DNA of 64,000 nt from Tritrichomonas foetus. Lineage: Eukaryota > Parabasalia > Tritrichomonadida > Tritrichomonadidae. The notes beneath the pieces are model-generated. The model was not told the origin of the DNA and searched no databases. It saw only the letters and a program-made list of their open reading frames with translations. The position numbers and the translations under genes were made by a program. Shown piece by piece: positions 30,806-40,292 of the stretch. Position 1 is the first letter of the stretch. Each line of letters opens with the position of its first letter. Location of the stretch: assembly GCA_001839685.1 (NCBI GenBank), contig MLAK01000616.1:151771-215770 (forward strand). Direction: 5' to 3'.

Positions 30806-31987
30806 ATGGATGCAGCTTTCTTAAATCCAAGAACATCGTTGCTTTCTCAGGTGTTATATGGATTATTACTTTTTTCTTTTTATCTTGCCCACCTTTTTAT
30901 AAAATGTGATGCAGTTAATTATATTATTGATTTAAAAAAAAATACTACTAAAATAGATCCTTATGCCAACATAACTGATAATGAAAATCAATCTAGTAAA
31001 TATGTTTATTTTTATGTAGAAAATATTACATATCCAACATATTTTGATTCTTTTTTCAATTTTGAAAGCTTTGGCGGATGCCTCACAAGGAAAGTTGAAT
31101 ACTGTCAATATAAAGAAATTAATGAAACAAGTGAATCATCTTATTCTAAAATATGGAGCTCCCAACTAATCAATTCCACAAATTTTGTGAATCAGAAATA
31201 TCAAAATCCCGAAATTCCAGAAGTTTTAGAAAATTTTGAACCTTATGTAAGATATAATAATGTAACTATTGGTAATTATGTATTAAATCAAAGTTTATTT
31301 GATAACATTAAACCTTTATATTATATGGAACCAATGAATGAACATCGAGAAAAATTTCGCGAATCTAATGCGTCAAAAATTTTTCAATACTTGCGGTTTG
31401 GCTGGTTTTATTATTCATTTCATAATGATACAAGATTTAGATTAGATTACATCAAACAAGATATATCCATAGAACAGGAAGAATTATCAACAACTGAATA
31501 TCAACGCAAAGTTTTGAATAAATTTTTTAAAATGTGTTATCCGGGTGACATTCGAGTCCGATTTGAATTATTTGCACCAAGAAATGTCACAGTTTTTGCT
31601 TTGAGAATAAATGATACTTTAGTTAATATTCCAAATGCAAATATTAGAAATGTAAATCATATTAAGCCTTTACATAGAAAGTATGCATCCCTTGATGATG
31701 TTTTGAATGTTATTCAGCCTGATAATTCTGTTGATGAAACAATTGTCACTTTCAATAGTTTTATTGGAGTACCTACTCTAATTATATTGATTATTCAATT
31801 ATCAGCTTATTATTTTGGCGATTCAAAGGGAAGTGCATGGTTTATTGTTTTGATCGGATGTTTTAATTTGACTTTGAAAAGCTTCTTCTACAATTATTGG
31901 TATTTAAATAAGATTTTTTGGTATACCGTTTTATTAGTGTGGATTATTCTTGGGATATATTGGAAGATCCTTACTCCACCTACATAA
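30806..31987 (+). CDS. TMEM43/LUMA-family membrane protein
   Basis: 393 residues. An N-terminal hydrophobic segment (~14-32), a long lumenal domain with many N-glycosylation sequons, and three closely spaced transmembrane segments at the C-terminus (~318-340, 344-365, 370-388) match the TMEM43 layout. Signature blocks are RKVEYCQYKE (~95-104), YSKIWSSQLINSTNF, NPEIPEV and GDIRVRFELF (~247). In animals TMEM43 is an inner nuclear membrane/ER protein linked to lamin partners and membrane organisation. The family is found across eukaryotes and some bacteria, so ER or nuclear envelope location here is an inference. The protein's length is close to the human 400. Confidence 0.88.
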   Translation: MDAAFLNPRTSLLSQVLYGLLLFSFYLAHLFIKCDAVNYIIDLKKNTTKIDPYANITDNENQSSKYVYFYVENITYPTYFDSFFNFESFGGCLTRKVEYCQYKEINETSESSYSKIWSSQLINSTNFVNQKYQNPEIPEVLENFEPYVRYNNVTIGNYVLNQSLFDNIKPLYYMEPMNEHREKFRESNASKIFQYLRFGWFYYSFHNDTRFRLDYIKQDISIEQEELSTTEYQRKVLNKFFKMCYPGDIRVRFELFAPRNVTVFALRINDTLVNIPNANIRNVNHIKPLHRKYASLDDVLNVIQPDNSVDETIVTFNSFIGVPTLIILIIQLSAYYFGDSKGSAWFIVLIGCFNLTLKSFFYNYWYLNKIFWYTVLLVWIILGIYWKILTPPT

Positions 31988-32380
31988 ATGAATGATATGG
32001 ATTATTAGTAGACAATATTCATATCTCTGCAATGTTTAAGTGAAAATTGTTGATTACTGCATTTCATAATTTCTGATCTTTACTGTTTGTAATTATAAGA
32101 TGATAAAATCTGAACATATGAAAACCTATATATATGTTTAGAAAAGAGAACATCCAATCGGATTCTAAATATATTTTTTTGATAAATTATTTTTAATTTT
32201 TCTATAATTGTCTTTTAATGCTTTTTGAAAGCATTTAAGATATTTAAAAAGATGGTAATATATATGATATTATTCAGAATTAATAATAAATTCCTTCTTT
32301 CGATTTTAGGTGATATTTACTGTGCATATAAAGCTAAATCATAAATAATAAATCAAATACAAAATGAATTCAAACATTTA
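31988..32380. other. Convergent intergenic region
   Basis: 393 bp between two converging genes. AT-rich, with short ATAT tracts and no coding potential. Confidence 0.65.
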
Positions 32381-34465
32381 TTACTCAATACCAAAGCCTT
32401 CACAATTTTCAATACATACTTGTAAGTTCCTTTTGATTATATCTTTATTTTTGTAATCTGGCAAAGACAGTGTTTTCATACAAGTGTGACTAATTGGTAG
32501 TTTTTTGGTATCTGCTGTTCTTTGTATAACAAGACCGATATTTCCAAGCCCTTTAAGTGGAGGTTTACTTGTACCAACAGTAAACAACAACAATTTCGAT
32601 TTATCTTTTTCAGTTAATTCATCAAAAGCTTCCCAAAACATCAGTACAGTTGGTGATTGTGAATCATAACCATCTGAATAAACAGTATGATTCTTCAAAT
32701 CATCCCAATTGAAGACTTCTGGACCAGATACCAAAATATCAAGTTCTTCCGGATAAATCAACTTCATCGACATTGAATTACAAACACGAAGAAATCCATC
32801 TTTGAAAGCCTCAAATTGATTCTTAATAGAATTATCTAAAATCCAATTTATATACAATTGTATATAATTATTAACATTTTCATTAGTAACAGGAATATTT
32901 CGTCCATTTTCTATGAAATCAACAGTTTTAAGTGTTCCATAAACTCTATAATCATATGAAAATGTAAGATATGTTTCGGAAACATCATCAGACATTCTTA
33001 ATTTTTCCAGATTCTCAGCTACATCTTTTTTAATTTCAGCTAGATCTTTAAGAGTATATACACTTTTACCTTGTAGTTTTTTATACAAAATAACTGGAAA
33101 TCTAATTGGCAAAATAACAGAATTATTTATAGCCAATCCTATCAAGATACCAATAATTCGGAAGTATTGTAAATTATGTTCATCAAAAGTCGAATTTAAA
33201 GAAAACCAATAAAATCTATCTTCAATTAAATCAAACATTCCATAATCAGGCGAAAAAATCATAGATGTAATTAAATAAAAGTATTCTCTCGAAACACCAC
33301 CAGCATCAACTCCTTTTTCACCTTTGAATGTTATGTAAAGTTTCTTAGAAAGATCAATTTTACTTTTATTCATTAATTGAGAAATTGTATCTTTAATCAT
33401 ATTTTGTCGATTTACTTCTAGAGTAAGGAGGAAATCAGATGGCTTTGTATTTTCATTAATTGTGACACCTGAACCTTGCGCAGATTCCATAATTGCTTGT
33501 GCTTCAACTTCACGGACTTCATCTTTAAATGGTAACGTCAAAATCATTGGATAATTCAAAAAACTAAATCTACTATTCAAAAATTCAACAAGTTCATGAT
33601 TTGGTGATAGAATATCAGATAAAGCTTCATTTGCGAATTCTTGAATAGAAATTGGATCGTTCATTTCACAGGAAACGATAAATAATGATTGAATGAATGT
33701 TAAAAGTTGTTTGACTGAATCACTCTGCCTAACAATTAACCGATGATTTGGTTTAATACAATATAATGTCAAATTTGTTTCAGCAGTCGCAAGAATTCGC
33801 TTCATGAATTTTGGTAAATTTTTTAATGAATCCGTAAAAATTCTCTTACATTTCGGAATGAGATTATTGATGCTTGTTATCAAAGGTATATATATATCAT
33901 TAAAATAAGGATATAGTGTAAAATTACCAAAAGATAAAACAATAAGAATAGTGCGCAATTGATGTAAAGCAGAGATTTCTTTTGATACTAGGGAATCAAT
34001 GACTTTATGATAATTTGGATATAAGCCCTTAAGTTCAGTTTGCCTACGAATTGAAGCATCATAAAAGTCACTAATTAAATCATCATCGACGCACAAGTCT
34101 TGTTGTGAAAAAGCATCACTTTCTAAATCATATAAACAAAATGCCAAGTAATCAATATTTGAAATAATTGATTCCAATTCGGAAATTTCAAGATCCGAAT
34201 TTTCATGAATTAATGAATTCGTAAAAACTTGAAATATATAAACAGATTCAAAAATATCATTGTCATATATAAGAGGATTCAAATTTTTACAAATATTGTC
34301 TCGATTCTTGATCAGTTCATACGCCAATTCTTCAATTTCTTCATCATCAACATTTTCGAATTGAAAATTTGGGCAACTTTTGCAAGACGGGTTTGTACAG
34401 ATAGGACTTTGGCATCCAACAGTTAATTGCTGAATAAAAGCCTCTAAAAGTTCTTCATTTTCCAT
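32381..34465 (-). CDS. HECT E3 ubiquitin ligase, UBE3A-like, with AZUL zinc finger
   Basis: 694 residues. The N-terminus carries the AZUL finger of UBE3A: C18-x4-C23-x4-C28-x2-C31 within TVGCQSPICTNPSCKSCP. A helical middle follows, then a HECT domain (about 340-694) with KLYITFKGEKGVDAGGVSRE, the E2-binding N-lobe, and the C-lobe HTCMKTLSLPDY with the thioester cysteine at C662. The end GFGIE parallels the UBE3A end GFGML, with the -4 Phe important for HECT activity. It transfers ubiquitin from an E2 to substrates. In animals AZUL docks UBE3A on the proteasome subunit PSMD4/Rpn10. It is smaller than the human 852-875 residues. A UEV gene lies 185 bp upstream on the same strand. Confidence 0.95.
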   Translation of the reverse strand: MENEELLEAFIQQLTVGCQSPICTNPSCKSCPNFQFENVDDEEIEELAYELIKNRDNICKNLNPLIYDNDIFESVYIFQVFTNSLIHENSDLEISELESIISNIDYLAFCLYDLESDAFSQQDLCVDDDLISDFYDASIRRQTELKGLYPNYHKVIDSLVSKEISALHQLRTILIVLSFGNFTLYPYFNDIYIPLITSINNLIPKCKRIFTDSLKNLPKFMKRILATAETNLTLYCIKPNHRLIVRQSDSVKQLLTFIQSLFIVSCEMNDPISIQEFANEALSDILSPNHELVEFLNSRFSFLNYPMILTLPFKDEVREVEAQAIMESAQGSGVTINENTKPSDFLLTLEVNRQNMIKDTISQLMNKSKIDLSKKLYITFKGEKGVDAGGVSREYFYLITSMIFSPDYGMFDLIEDRFYWFSLNSTFDEHNLQYFRIIGILIGLAINNSVILPIRFPVILYKKLQGKSVYTLKDLAEIKKDVAENLEKLRMSDDVSETYLTFSYDYRVYGTLKTVDFIENGRNIPVTNENVNNYIQLYINWILDNSIKNQFEAFKDGFLRVCNSMSMKLIYPEELDILVSGPEVFNWDDLKNHTVYSDGYDSQSPTVLMFWEAFDELTEKDKSKLLLFTVGTSKPPLKGLGNIGLVIQRTADTKKLPISHTCMKTLSLPDYKNKDIIKRNLQVCIENCEGFGIE

Positions 34466-34650
34466 AACAAAAGGATTTTTCTACTTTTACTGAAAAAGTT
34501 TTCTGATTTACGTAAAACTTCTGAAAAATAAAAATATGGCTTATTAGCAAAAACAAGAAAAAAGTTTCAAAAAATATATTAAAATAAGAATATTATAATA
34601 AAATTGAACAAATCTTATTCTTTTAAAAAATCGTCTGCAAGAATCTAGAT

Positions 34651-35064
34651 CTAGTAGTTCTGGCCGTCAGGTGGTTGTTGAAGATTTCCATACTTTTTCA
34701 TCAAATTTGAAATTTCAATTAAAATAACGAGAATTGTCGTGGCTGGCCTCCAGTCTTTCAAAAGTGGGAAATTGTTGATAATGATATTGCCATTTCCATC
34801 AACGAATGGAAGATTGACGCGAGTGATGAAGGAAACAGTTGGTGGCTGCTTTGGGTAATTTTCGCCGCAGTAGAATTTAATACTGACCATTCTGGAGTCA
34901 AAACGTGTTCCTGGTGATCCATGGATTGTTCCGACCCAATTTGACAATGTAGAGTCGCCATTATCCATTAAACCGAAAGAAATGTTTGGTGGAATGTCTT
35001 GCCCTTTTTCGCCAACTTCGAGTTCTTCGAGAAGTCTGAAATTTCTTGGAACTTCGACTGCCAT
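34651..35064 (-). CDS. Ubiquitin-conjugating enzyme variant (UEV/Mms2/UBE2V)
   Basis: 137 residues, the usual UEV length. The fold and landmarks match UBE2V/Mms2: VPRNFRLLEELEVGEKG, WVGTIHGSPGTRFDSRMVSI, YCGENYPKQPPTVSFITRVN, then NNFPLLKDW and the terminal QPPDGQNY. In the position of the E2 active-site Cys there is none, which defines the variant class. UEVs pair with Ubc13 to build K63-linked chains used in DNA damage tolerance and signalling. An Inr-like TCATT/TCACA pair lies within 9 nt of the ATG. It is on the same strand as the HECT ligase, but the two are probably separate transcripts. Confidence 0.95.
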   Translation of the reverse strand: MAVEVPRNFRLLEELEVGEKGQDIPPNISFGLMDNGDSTLSNWVGTIHGSPGTRFDSRMVSIKFYCGENYPKQPPTVSFITRVNLPFVDGNGNIIINNFPLLKDWRPATTILVILIEISNLMKKYGNLQQPPDGQNY

Positions 35065-35070
35065 TTGTGA

Positions 35071-35075
35071 AATGA
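35071..35075 (-). promoter_or_regulatory. Inr-like element of the UEV gene
   Basis: On the minus strand TCATT, with predicted start opposite 35073, 9 nt before the ATG; TCACA overlaps just downstream. Confidence 0.45.
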
Positions 35076-35556
35076 AAGTTTTGAAAGATAATTATTCAAA
35101 CAGACTTGGCGAAATAAATTAAATTGAGCATGGTCAATAAAAACAACAAAAGGTGAATTTTTTCGAAGAAGGTGAAAAAAATGACTTAAAGGTGGAATTT
35201 TCAAATAGACTAATAAGATGGTACAATAAATAAGGAAATTTCCGATTTATAAAACAAATTTTGAGAGAATTTGCCAATATAAGTAGGTTGTTGACCAACC
35301 AACAGAATGGATTTTTTCGTTAATCAAGTGTGATCAAATCTATGTTGATGATATTATTATGATTGACTATTCGAAATCACCTCACTAAAGTAGTTTGTTG
35401 AAATTAATTATATATATTATATACAAAGGCACAGAGGATTTTGTTGTCATGAAGTTGTAGATTGAACTTTTTTAGAGGATCATATTAACCAATGATTTCA
35501 CCTTCAACTGTTCTCTGTATTTCACTGAAAAAGTTAAATCAATCCATTTGCGAATT

Positions 35557-35561
35557 TCATT
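35557..35561 (+). promoter_or_regulatory. Inr-like element of the reductase gene
   Basis: TCATT with predicted start A35559, 7 nt before the ATG at 35566. It rules out the in-frame TTG at 35548. Confidence 0.5.
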
Positions 35562-35565
35562 TGAT

Positions 35566-36531
35566 ATGAAAGTTATTATTTGCGGCGCTGGTGCAATGGG
35601 AACGCTTTTTGGTACGACACTTATCAATGAAGGCCATGATGTCATTTTTCTTGACGTTTGGCAGCCATTAATTTATTCCAAAAATAAAGATCCAAATGCG
35701 ACTTTGAAACTCGACAATTCCTTCAAACAAATTCCAATCAACATCTATTCGATAAAAGATTGCCCTGAAATTCAAGCAGACCTACTTATGATGTTCGTCA
35801 AATCAGCATCAACAGCAACATGCTTAAGTTCTCTAACAAAAAGAAACGTAATTACTAGCAATACGGTTGTATTCACTGTTCAAGGTGGATTTGACATTCC
35901 TACAACAATATCAAAAATATTAAATAATAATGAGCTTCTTGTAACTGGATGCACAGAATCATATTGCAAGTCATATGGCCCAATGATGATAGAAAACTAT
36001 TCTATTGAGAAAACCACAGTTTGGCCATTTAAAAAGCCAAAAGATTCAAAACCGCTTCAACGCGTCATTGACATCATTGAACAATGCGAAAAAAGTGGAC
36101 TTAAAATTAAATTGACTCCACAGGCAATAACCGACCGCTGGAAAATGATATTATCTTATCCAGCAAACAATGCAGTTTCTGCAGTATCAGGTTTGGCTTA
36201 TGGCGATGTTTGGGCAACAGATGAAGGCAAAAATTTGTTATGTGAAATTGCAAAAGAAGTAGCAACTGTTGCAAAACTTGAAGGTGTTGATCAAGAACTT
36301 TTCAACGAAGAAATTGCGATTCAATTCGTGGCAGATATTGCCAAAGAAAAATCGGAATTTCCTGGAACAATTTTGCGTGATTTCAAATCAAAACGAATTA
36401 CTGAAATTGACGCAACTGCTGGCGCACTTTTGCGGAAAGCTGAAGAAAAAGGCGTGGTTCTGCCATACATGAAGACTGTATGGTCAATTATGAGGCTGAA
36501 AGAAGAAAATTATGGAAATGAATATGATTAA
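35566..36531 (+). CDS. Ketopantoate reductase-like protein (PanE/ApbA family)
   Basis: 321 residues. The N-terminal Rossmann motif GAGAMG (7-12) fits NADPH binding, and MMFVKSASTATCL marks the next strand. The C-terminal domain has the family's DRWKMILSYPANNAVSAVSG (catalytic Lys and Asn) and RDFKSKRITEIDATAGALLR. In bacteria and yeasts the enzyme reduces 2-dehydropantoate to pantoate for CoA synthesis, acting in the cytosol. The family also contains reductases of other 2-oxo acids. Trichomonads are not known to me to make pantothenate de novo, so the substrate here may differ. A bacterial origin is plausible and testable by phylogeny. Confidence 0.88.
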   Translation: MKVIICGAGAMGTLFGTTLINEGHDVIFLDVWQPLIYSKNKDPNATLKLDNSFKQIPINIYSIKDCPEIQADLLMMFVKSASTATCLSSLTKRNVITSNTVVFTVQGGFDIPTTISKILNNNELLVTGCTESYCKSYGPMMIENYSIEKTTVWPFKKPKDSKPLQRVIDIIEQCEKSGLKIKLTPQAITDRWKMILSYPANNAVSAVSGLAYGDVWATDEGKNLLCEIAKEVATVAKLEGVDQELFNEEIAIQFVADIAKEKSEFPGTILRDFKSKRITEIDATAGALLRKAEEKGVVLPYMKTVWSIMRLKEENYGNEYD

Positions 36532-37778
36532 TCATTTTAATTCTGTTATTGTGTCGAAGTTTTCACATAACTAATGGATTTATTGTAAATTTAATCATAC
36601 TAGTGATGTATTTTAGTAAAAAACAGGGGAGAAAAACTTGATGAATGATTGAATATTATTATCACATTACTTTTATTATTGTTATTTATGGAAATTACTT
36701 GATTGAAAGTATTCTAGTGGTTGTTTTACTTGTATGAATGTTTTTATTATGGATTAGATTGCTTGATTTAAGATTACAATTCTGATTCAAAACGGATTTA
36801 TGTATATATTATTTCATGAAATAAATGAAAACTATTAGAAATTTGACCAAAATAGAGAATAAATGATTAAAACTCATCTTATGTTCTTATGATTTTTTTC
36901 TAATCTTCCTTTTTCTCGAATGACTTATTTGCCGCTATTATGATAATTCTGTAATTTATTCTTATTATACACTTTACGAATCTTCAAGCTTCAAAGTGTG
37001 TCATTCAAATTGAAATTGGCTGGTGTTTAATGGTCATGCATCTTAATATCTTAAAAATAACAAAATAACAAAATAAATCCATCATATTTAATATTTTAAT
37101 AATTCTCAAAAATGGATACATATTAGAAATAACATGATTATACGATCATTATCATGATTCAGTAAGAAGCACAATATACTATGCTCTTACTTTATGAATT
37201 AGAATCATAATCAACTAAGTTAAGTAAAAGAAAGCTGAAAAATAATCAATGAAATAACTGTAAAAGAAAGCAATCATATGAATAAAATATCGTGAAGATT
37301 ATGTGTACACAAAAAATATTAAATAAAATTTCATATTATTAGTTAAATTTTGTCATTGACTAGACTTTATTCATTTGATAAATAATTAATGATATTAAAA
37401 AAGTAAAATTCCTGATGAATCTCAAAGTGCCTTCCACTTCAATAATTTATTAAATAACATCAATGCCATACATTACCAACTAATGCCTATATGTTAGGTT
37501 GATGCGGCTCGTAAATGGCGATTTATTTACAATTAATAAACGAATTGATTGATTCTCTATAAATCTCTCACCACTGCTAATGTGATATATTGTTTGAATA
37601 GGCTTAACTTGCTTAGATTTATCTTCAACTTGAATCTTGTCTATGATCTATTCATATTGGCCTTACTTGCTTATATTGACCTATTGTCGATACAAACTTT
37701 TTCTTTAGAATTCAATAACTTTTTCTATACCTAGTTCTTCAGAATTTTTTTTTCTGTGAGTTTTTATAAAATTGAAAG

Positions 37779-37823
37779 AAAAAGTGATCGTCAGGACGAG
37801 AACCTTTTATGATCACTTTTTTT
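37779..37823. repeat. Inverted repeat AAAAAGTGATC...GATCACTTTTT
   Basis: Two perfect 11-nt arms (37779-37789 and 37811-37821) with a 21-nt spacer lie 116-160 bp before the hexosaminidase ATG. The right arm contains an Inr-like TCACT. Similar arms occur at 48163-48200 and 62347-62392. Confidence 0.8.
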
Positions 37824-37911
37824 AAATGATGAGCTGTTCATTTTTGTGAGTTTAATGAACTTTTTGTATGTTGAGTTATTGAATGATCTTTCTAGAAAAT
37901 TGAATGACATC

Positions 37912-37916
37912 TCACT
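37912..37916 (+). promoter_or_regulatory. Inr-like element of the hexosaminidase gene
   Basis: TCACT followed by T runs; predicted start A37914, 25 nt before the ATG at 37939. A second candidate TCACT is at 37813-37817. Confidence 0.45.
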
Positions 37917-37938
37917 TTTTAAATTAGCTTCAGAAAAA

Positions 37939-39900
37939 ATGTTTTTGCTTGCTCTTGCTTCAGTTCTCGTAAGTTCTGCAGCACGCACACCACAAATCAT
38001 TCCTCAACCCGAATCCCTCGAAGTTATTTCTGGAGAAGATTGGTCACTTACTAATGGAATGACAATCGGCTATGATTCGTCCATTCCCGAAGTTAAAGAT
38101 TTAGTGCAATTTGTATCTGATTCATTAAGAGTTCCAACAGGATTCAGATTCAACATTGTTGCTGACCAAGAAGTTGTAAATGGCTTATATTTCGGAAAAA
38201 TGGAGAGTAATATTGATGGTGAATATCATTTGACCATGACAACACAATTAGTGACAATTTATGGTCGCGACCGTTTATCACTTTTCTATGGTTTACAAAC
38301 TCTCCTCCAATTACTTCCTCCACAAATCTATTCCAGCAAAGCAGTCACAACTGTTTCAGAATGGAAAGCCCAATTAGTTATCGTTCACGATTCACCAAGA
38401 TTTGTCTGGCGTGGTGTCATGGTCGATCCATGTCGCCATTTCTTCTCAGTCGACGTTGTCAAATCAATTATCGATGGAATGAGTCACTACAAACTTAACA
38501 CGCTTCACCTTCATCTTACCGACGATCAAGGATGGAGAATCGAGCTCAAGAAATTCCCCAAATTAATCGAAAACGGAGCAACGCGCGATTCATCCCCAAA
38601 GATGTGGGACAGATGGGTTTCAGATGATACCCAATACGGACCATATTACTACACAGAAGATGATATCCAGGATCTCCTCCAATATGCCAAAGAACGATGC
38701 GTCACAATTGTTCCAGAAATCGAAATGCCAGGACACGGACTCGCCTGCCTCAGCGGCTACCCAGAATATTCATGCCGAGGTGGACCATTCAAGCCATATT
38801 GCTGGTGGGGTGTATCTGATGATATTTTCTGTGCTGGAAACGACGATACATTAGGTTTCCTTGAATCTATATTAGACGAAGTTTTGAAAGTCTTCAACTC
38901 CACTTATATTCATTGCGGAGGAGATGAAGCACCAAAGCAACGTTGGAACACATGCAGCAAATGCCAGGCGCGCATTAAGGCACTTGGTTTATCTTCTGCC
39001 AACGATCTCCAACAGTGGTTCACACAGCACTTTGCTAGATATCTCGACTCGAGGGGCCGAAGGCTTGTTGGATGGGATGAAATCCTCGAAGGCAGCTTAG
39101 AACTTCCAAAACAAGCTGTTGTGATGAGCTGGCGTGCAAACGGTGGTGGTCAAGTTGCTGCAAGAAAAGGCCACAATGTTGTTATGTCACCATGCGATCA
39201 TATTTACCTTGATTATAACCAATTCAAAGCAGTAGAAAAGTATGAATACATTGGAAGTTACTCTACTGTTAAAATGTGCTATTTCTTCGATCCACAAGAT
39301 GGACTTGAAGATGAATATAAACATTACATTCTTGGTTCACAAGGAAATCTTTTCTCTGAATACATTTGGGAACGTGAGGACTTACACTATAAAGCATTCC
39401 CAAGAATAGTCGCTCTTTCTGAATCCACATGGACTAAAAGTGAAAACAAAAACTGGGAAAGATTCATTCGAAGCCTCGAACAAAGTCACTACGAAAAAAT
39501 AAGGCAAATGGGCGTAGATAATGCAGCACCACTTAGCCTTGGTACTGAACAAGCTATTTGGACTCAAGGCGAATTCTCTGGAAGATGGGTAAGTGTTACT
39601 TTCCCAATAACTGGTGCGTTTAACCAAAAAGGTACATATGAAATTGCTTTCATTCACGTGAAAGGTGAAGATGGCCTCAAGATCAGAAATGTTAAACTTC
39701 TCATTGATAACGTGGAAATTGACAGTGATATCCATGAAGGACGCGCTGGCAACCCAGGTGAAAATAACATTTATACAGTAACAGTGGCTGACGCACCTGG
39801 TGCATCACAACAACTTGCCGTTCACGCTGAAGTGTGCGCTGATGGTGAATATGACACAACTGGTGTTATTCATGTTTATCCAGCAGACGTCAAGAACTAA
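37939..39900 (+). CDS. Secreted beta-N-acetylhexosaminidase (GH20)
   Basis: 653 residues from the ATG at 37939. This start gives a clean signal peptide (MFLLALASVLVSSAA); the longer frame to 37846 begins with GTG. An N-terminal GH20b-like domain precedes the catalytic barrel. Landmarks are HLHLTDDQGWRIE (~190), PEIEMPGHGLACL, IHCGGDEAPK with the catalytic Asp329-Glu330 pair, and GWDEILEG. A C-terminal beta-sandwich (~530-650) follows. GH20 enzymes release terminal GlcNAc/GalNAc from glycans by substrate-assisted catalysis. Secreted, in a mucosal flagellate, it could act on host mucin or bacterial glycans. The 5' half is markedly richer in C/G at third positions than its neighbours, suggesting strong expression or a bacterial source. 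The stop is TAA followed by AA. Confidence 0.96.
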   Translation: MFLLALASVLVSSAARTPQIIPQPESLEVISGEDWSLTNGMTIGYDSSIPEVKDLVQFVSDSLRVPTGFRFNIVADQEVVNGLYFGKMESNIDGEYHLTMTTQLVTIYGRDRLSLFYGLQTLLQLLPPQIYSSKAVTTVSEWKAQLVIVHDSPRFVWRGVMVDPCRHFFSVDVVKSIIDGMSHYKLNTLHLHLTDDQGWRIELKKFPKLIENGATRDSSPKMWDRWVSDDTQYGPYYYTEDDIQDLLQYAKERCVTIVPEIEMPGHGLACLSGYPEYSCRGGPFKPYCWWGVSDDIFCAGNDDTLGFLESILDEVLKVFNSTYIHCGGDEAPKQRWNTCSKCQARIKALGLSSANDLQQWFTQHFARYLDSRGRRLVGWDEILEGSLELPKQAVVMSWRANGGGQVAARKGHNVVMSPCDHIYLDYNQFKAVEKYEYIGSYSTVKMCYFFDPQDGLEDEYKHYILGSQGNLFSEYIWEREDLHYKAFPRIVALSESTWTKSENKNWERFIRSLEQSHYEKIRQMGVDNAAPLSLGTEQAIWTQGEFSGRWVSVTFPITGAFNQKGTYEIAFIHVKGEDGLKIRNVKLLIDNVEIDSDIHEGRAGNPGENNIYTVTVADAPGASQQLAVHAEVCADGEYDTTGVIHVYPADVKN

Positions 39901-40292
39901 AATGAGTAGTAGAATTATACTTTATTATTCTTTATTAGTTTATATATATATTATAATCATGATAATATTTTATTCAAATCAATCTTGTTTCGAGAGATGA
40001 TCAATGTATCATTTCAGAAAGAGCTAGTAATAAATGAAATGGTAACCTGTTACAATTCTCATTTAATGCGTTTTAGTAGGATTTAAAGTTGAATCAAACT
40101 CACTTTTTCATGTAATTTTCATGAAAATGAATTCATTCTTTATTTCTTGGGTTTTGTTTTTGTTGTTTATGATAATACAGAATTGTTAAAATCGAAAGAT
40201 ATTAAATACAAAGCAATTATGAAGTAGAAAAAGGAAATATTTATAAGAATTTCGACGTTCAAATTATTTCTTTTTTAATAATCAGCAGAAAT
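39901..40292. other. Convergent intergenic region
   Basis: 392 bp between the 3' ends of the hexosaminidase (+) and the methyltransferase (-). AT-rich; no feature is recognised. Confidence 0.6.

Larger units (their letters stand above)
35065..35565. other. Divergent promoter region rich in GGTGAA boxes
   Basis: 501 bp between UEV (-) and the reductase (+). It holds AAAAGGTGAA (35148-35157), AAGGTGAAAA (35169-35178), TTAAAGGTGGAA (35187-) and, in the other orientation, TTTCACCTTCAA (35496-35507), plus TTGGCGAAAT at 35106-35115. This is the densest cluster of these words in the window. Confidence 0.55.
36532..37938. other. Gene-free region upstream of the hexosaminidase
   Basis: About 1.4 kb of AT-rich DNA. 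The 61-codon frame at 37549-37734 starts with TTG and looks random. Near its right end are an AAAAAGTGATC inverted repeat (37779-37823), two Inr-like elements and a possible 7-codon upstream ORF (37826-37849). Confidence 0.6.

Noticed and set aside
37549..37734. 61-codon frame with Leu-rich segment
   Set aside because: TTG start, no ATG early, composition of random AT-rich DNA, no Inr-like site.
37846..37938. N-terminal extension of the hexosaminidase frame
   Set aside because: It begins with GTG, would bury the signal peptide, and lies upstream of the likely transcription start at 37914.
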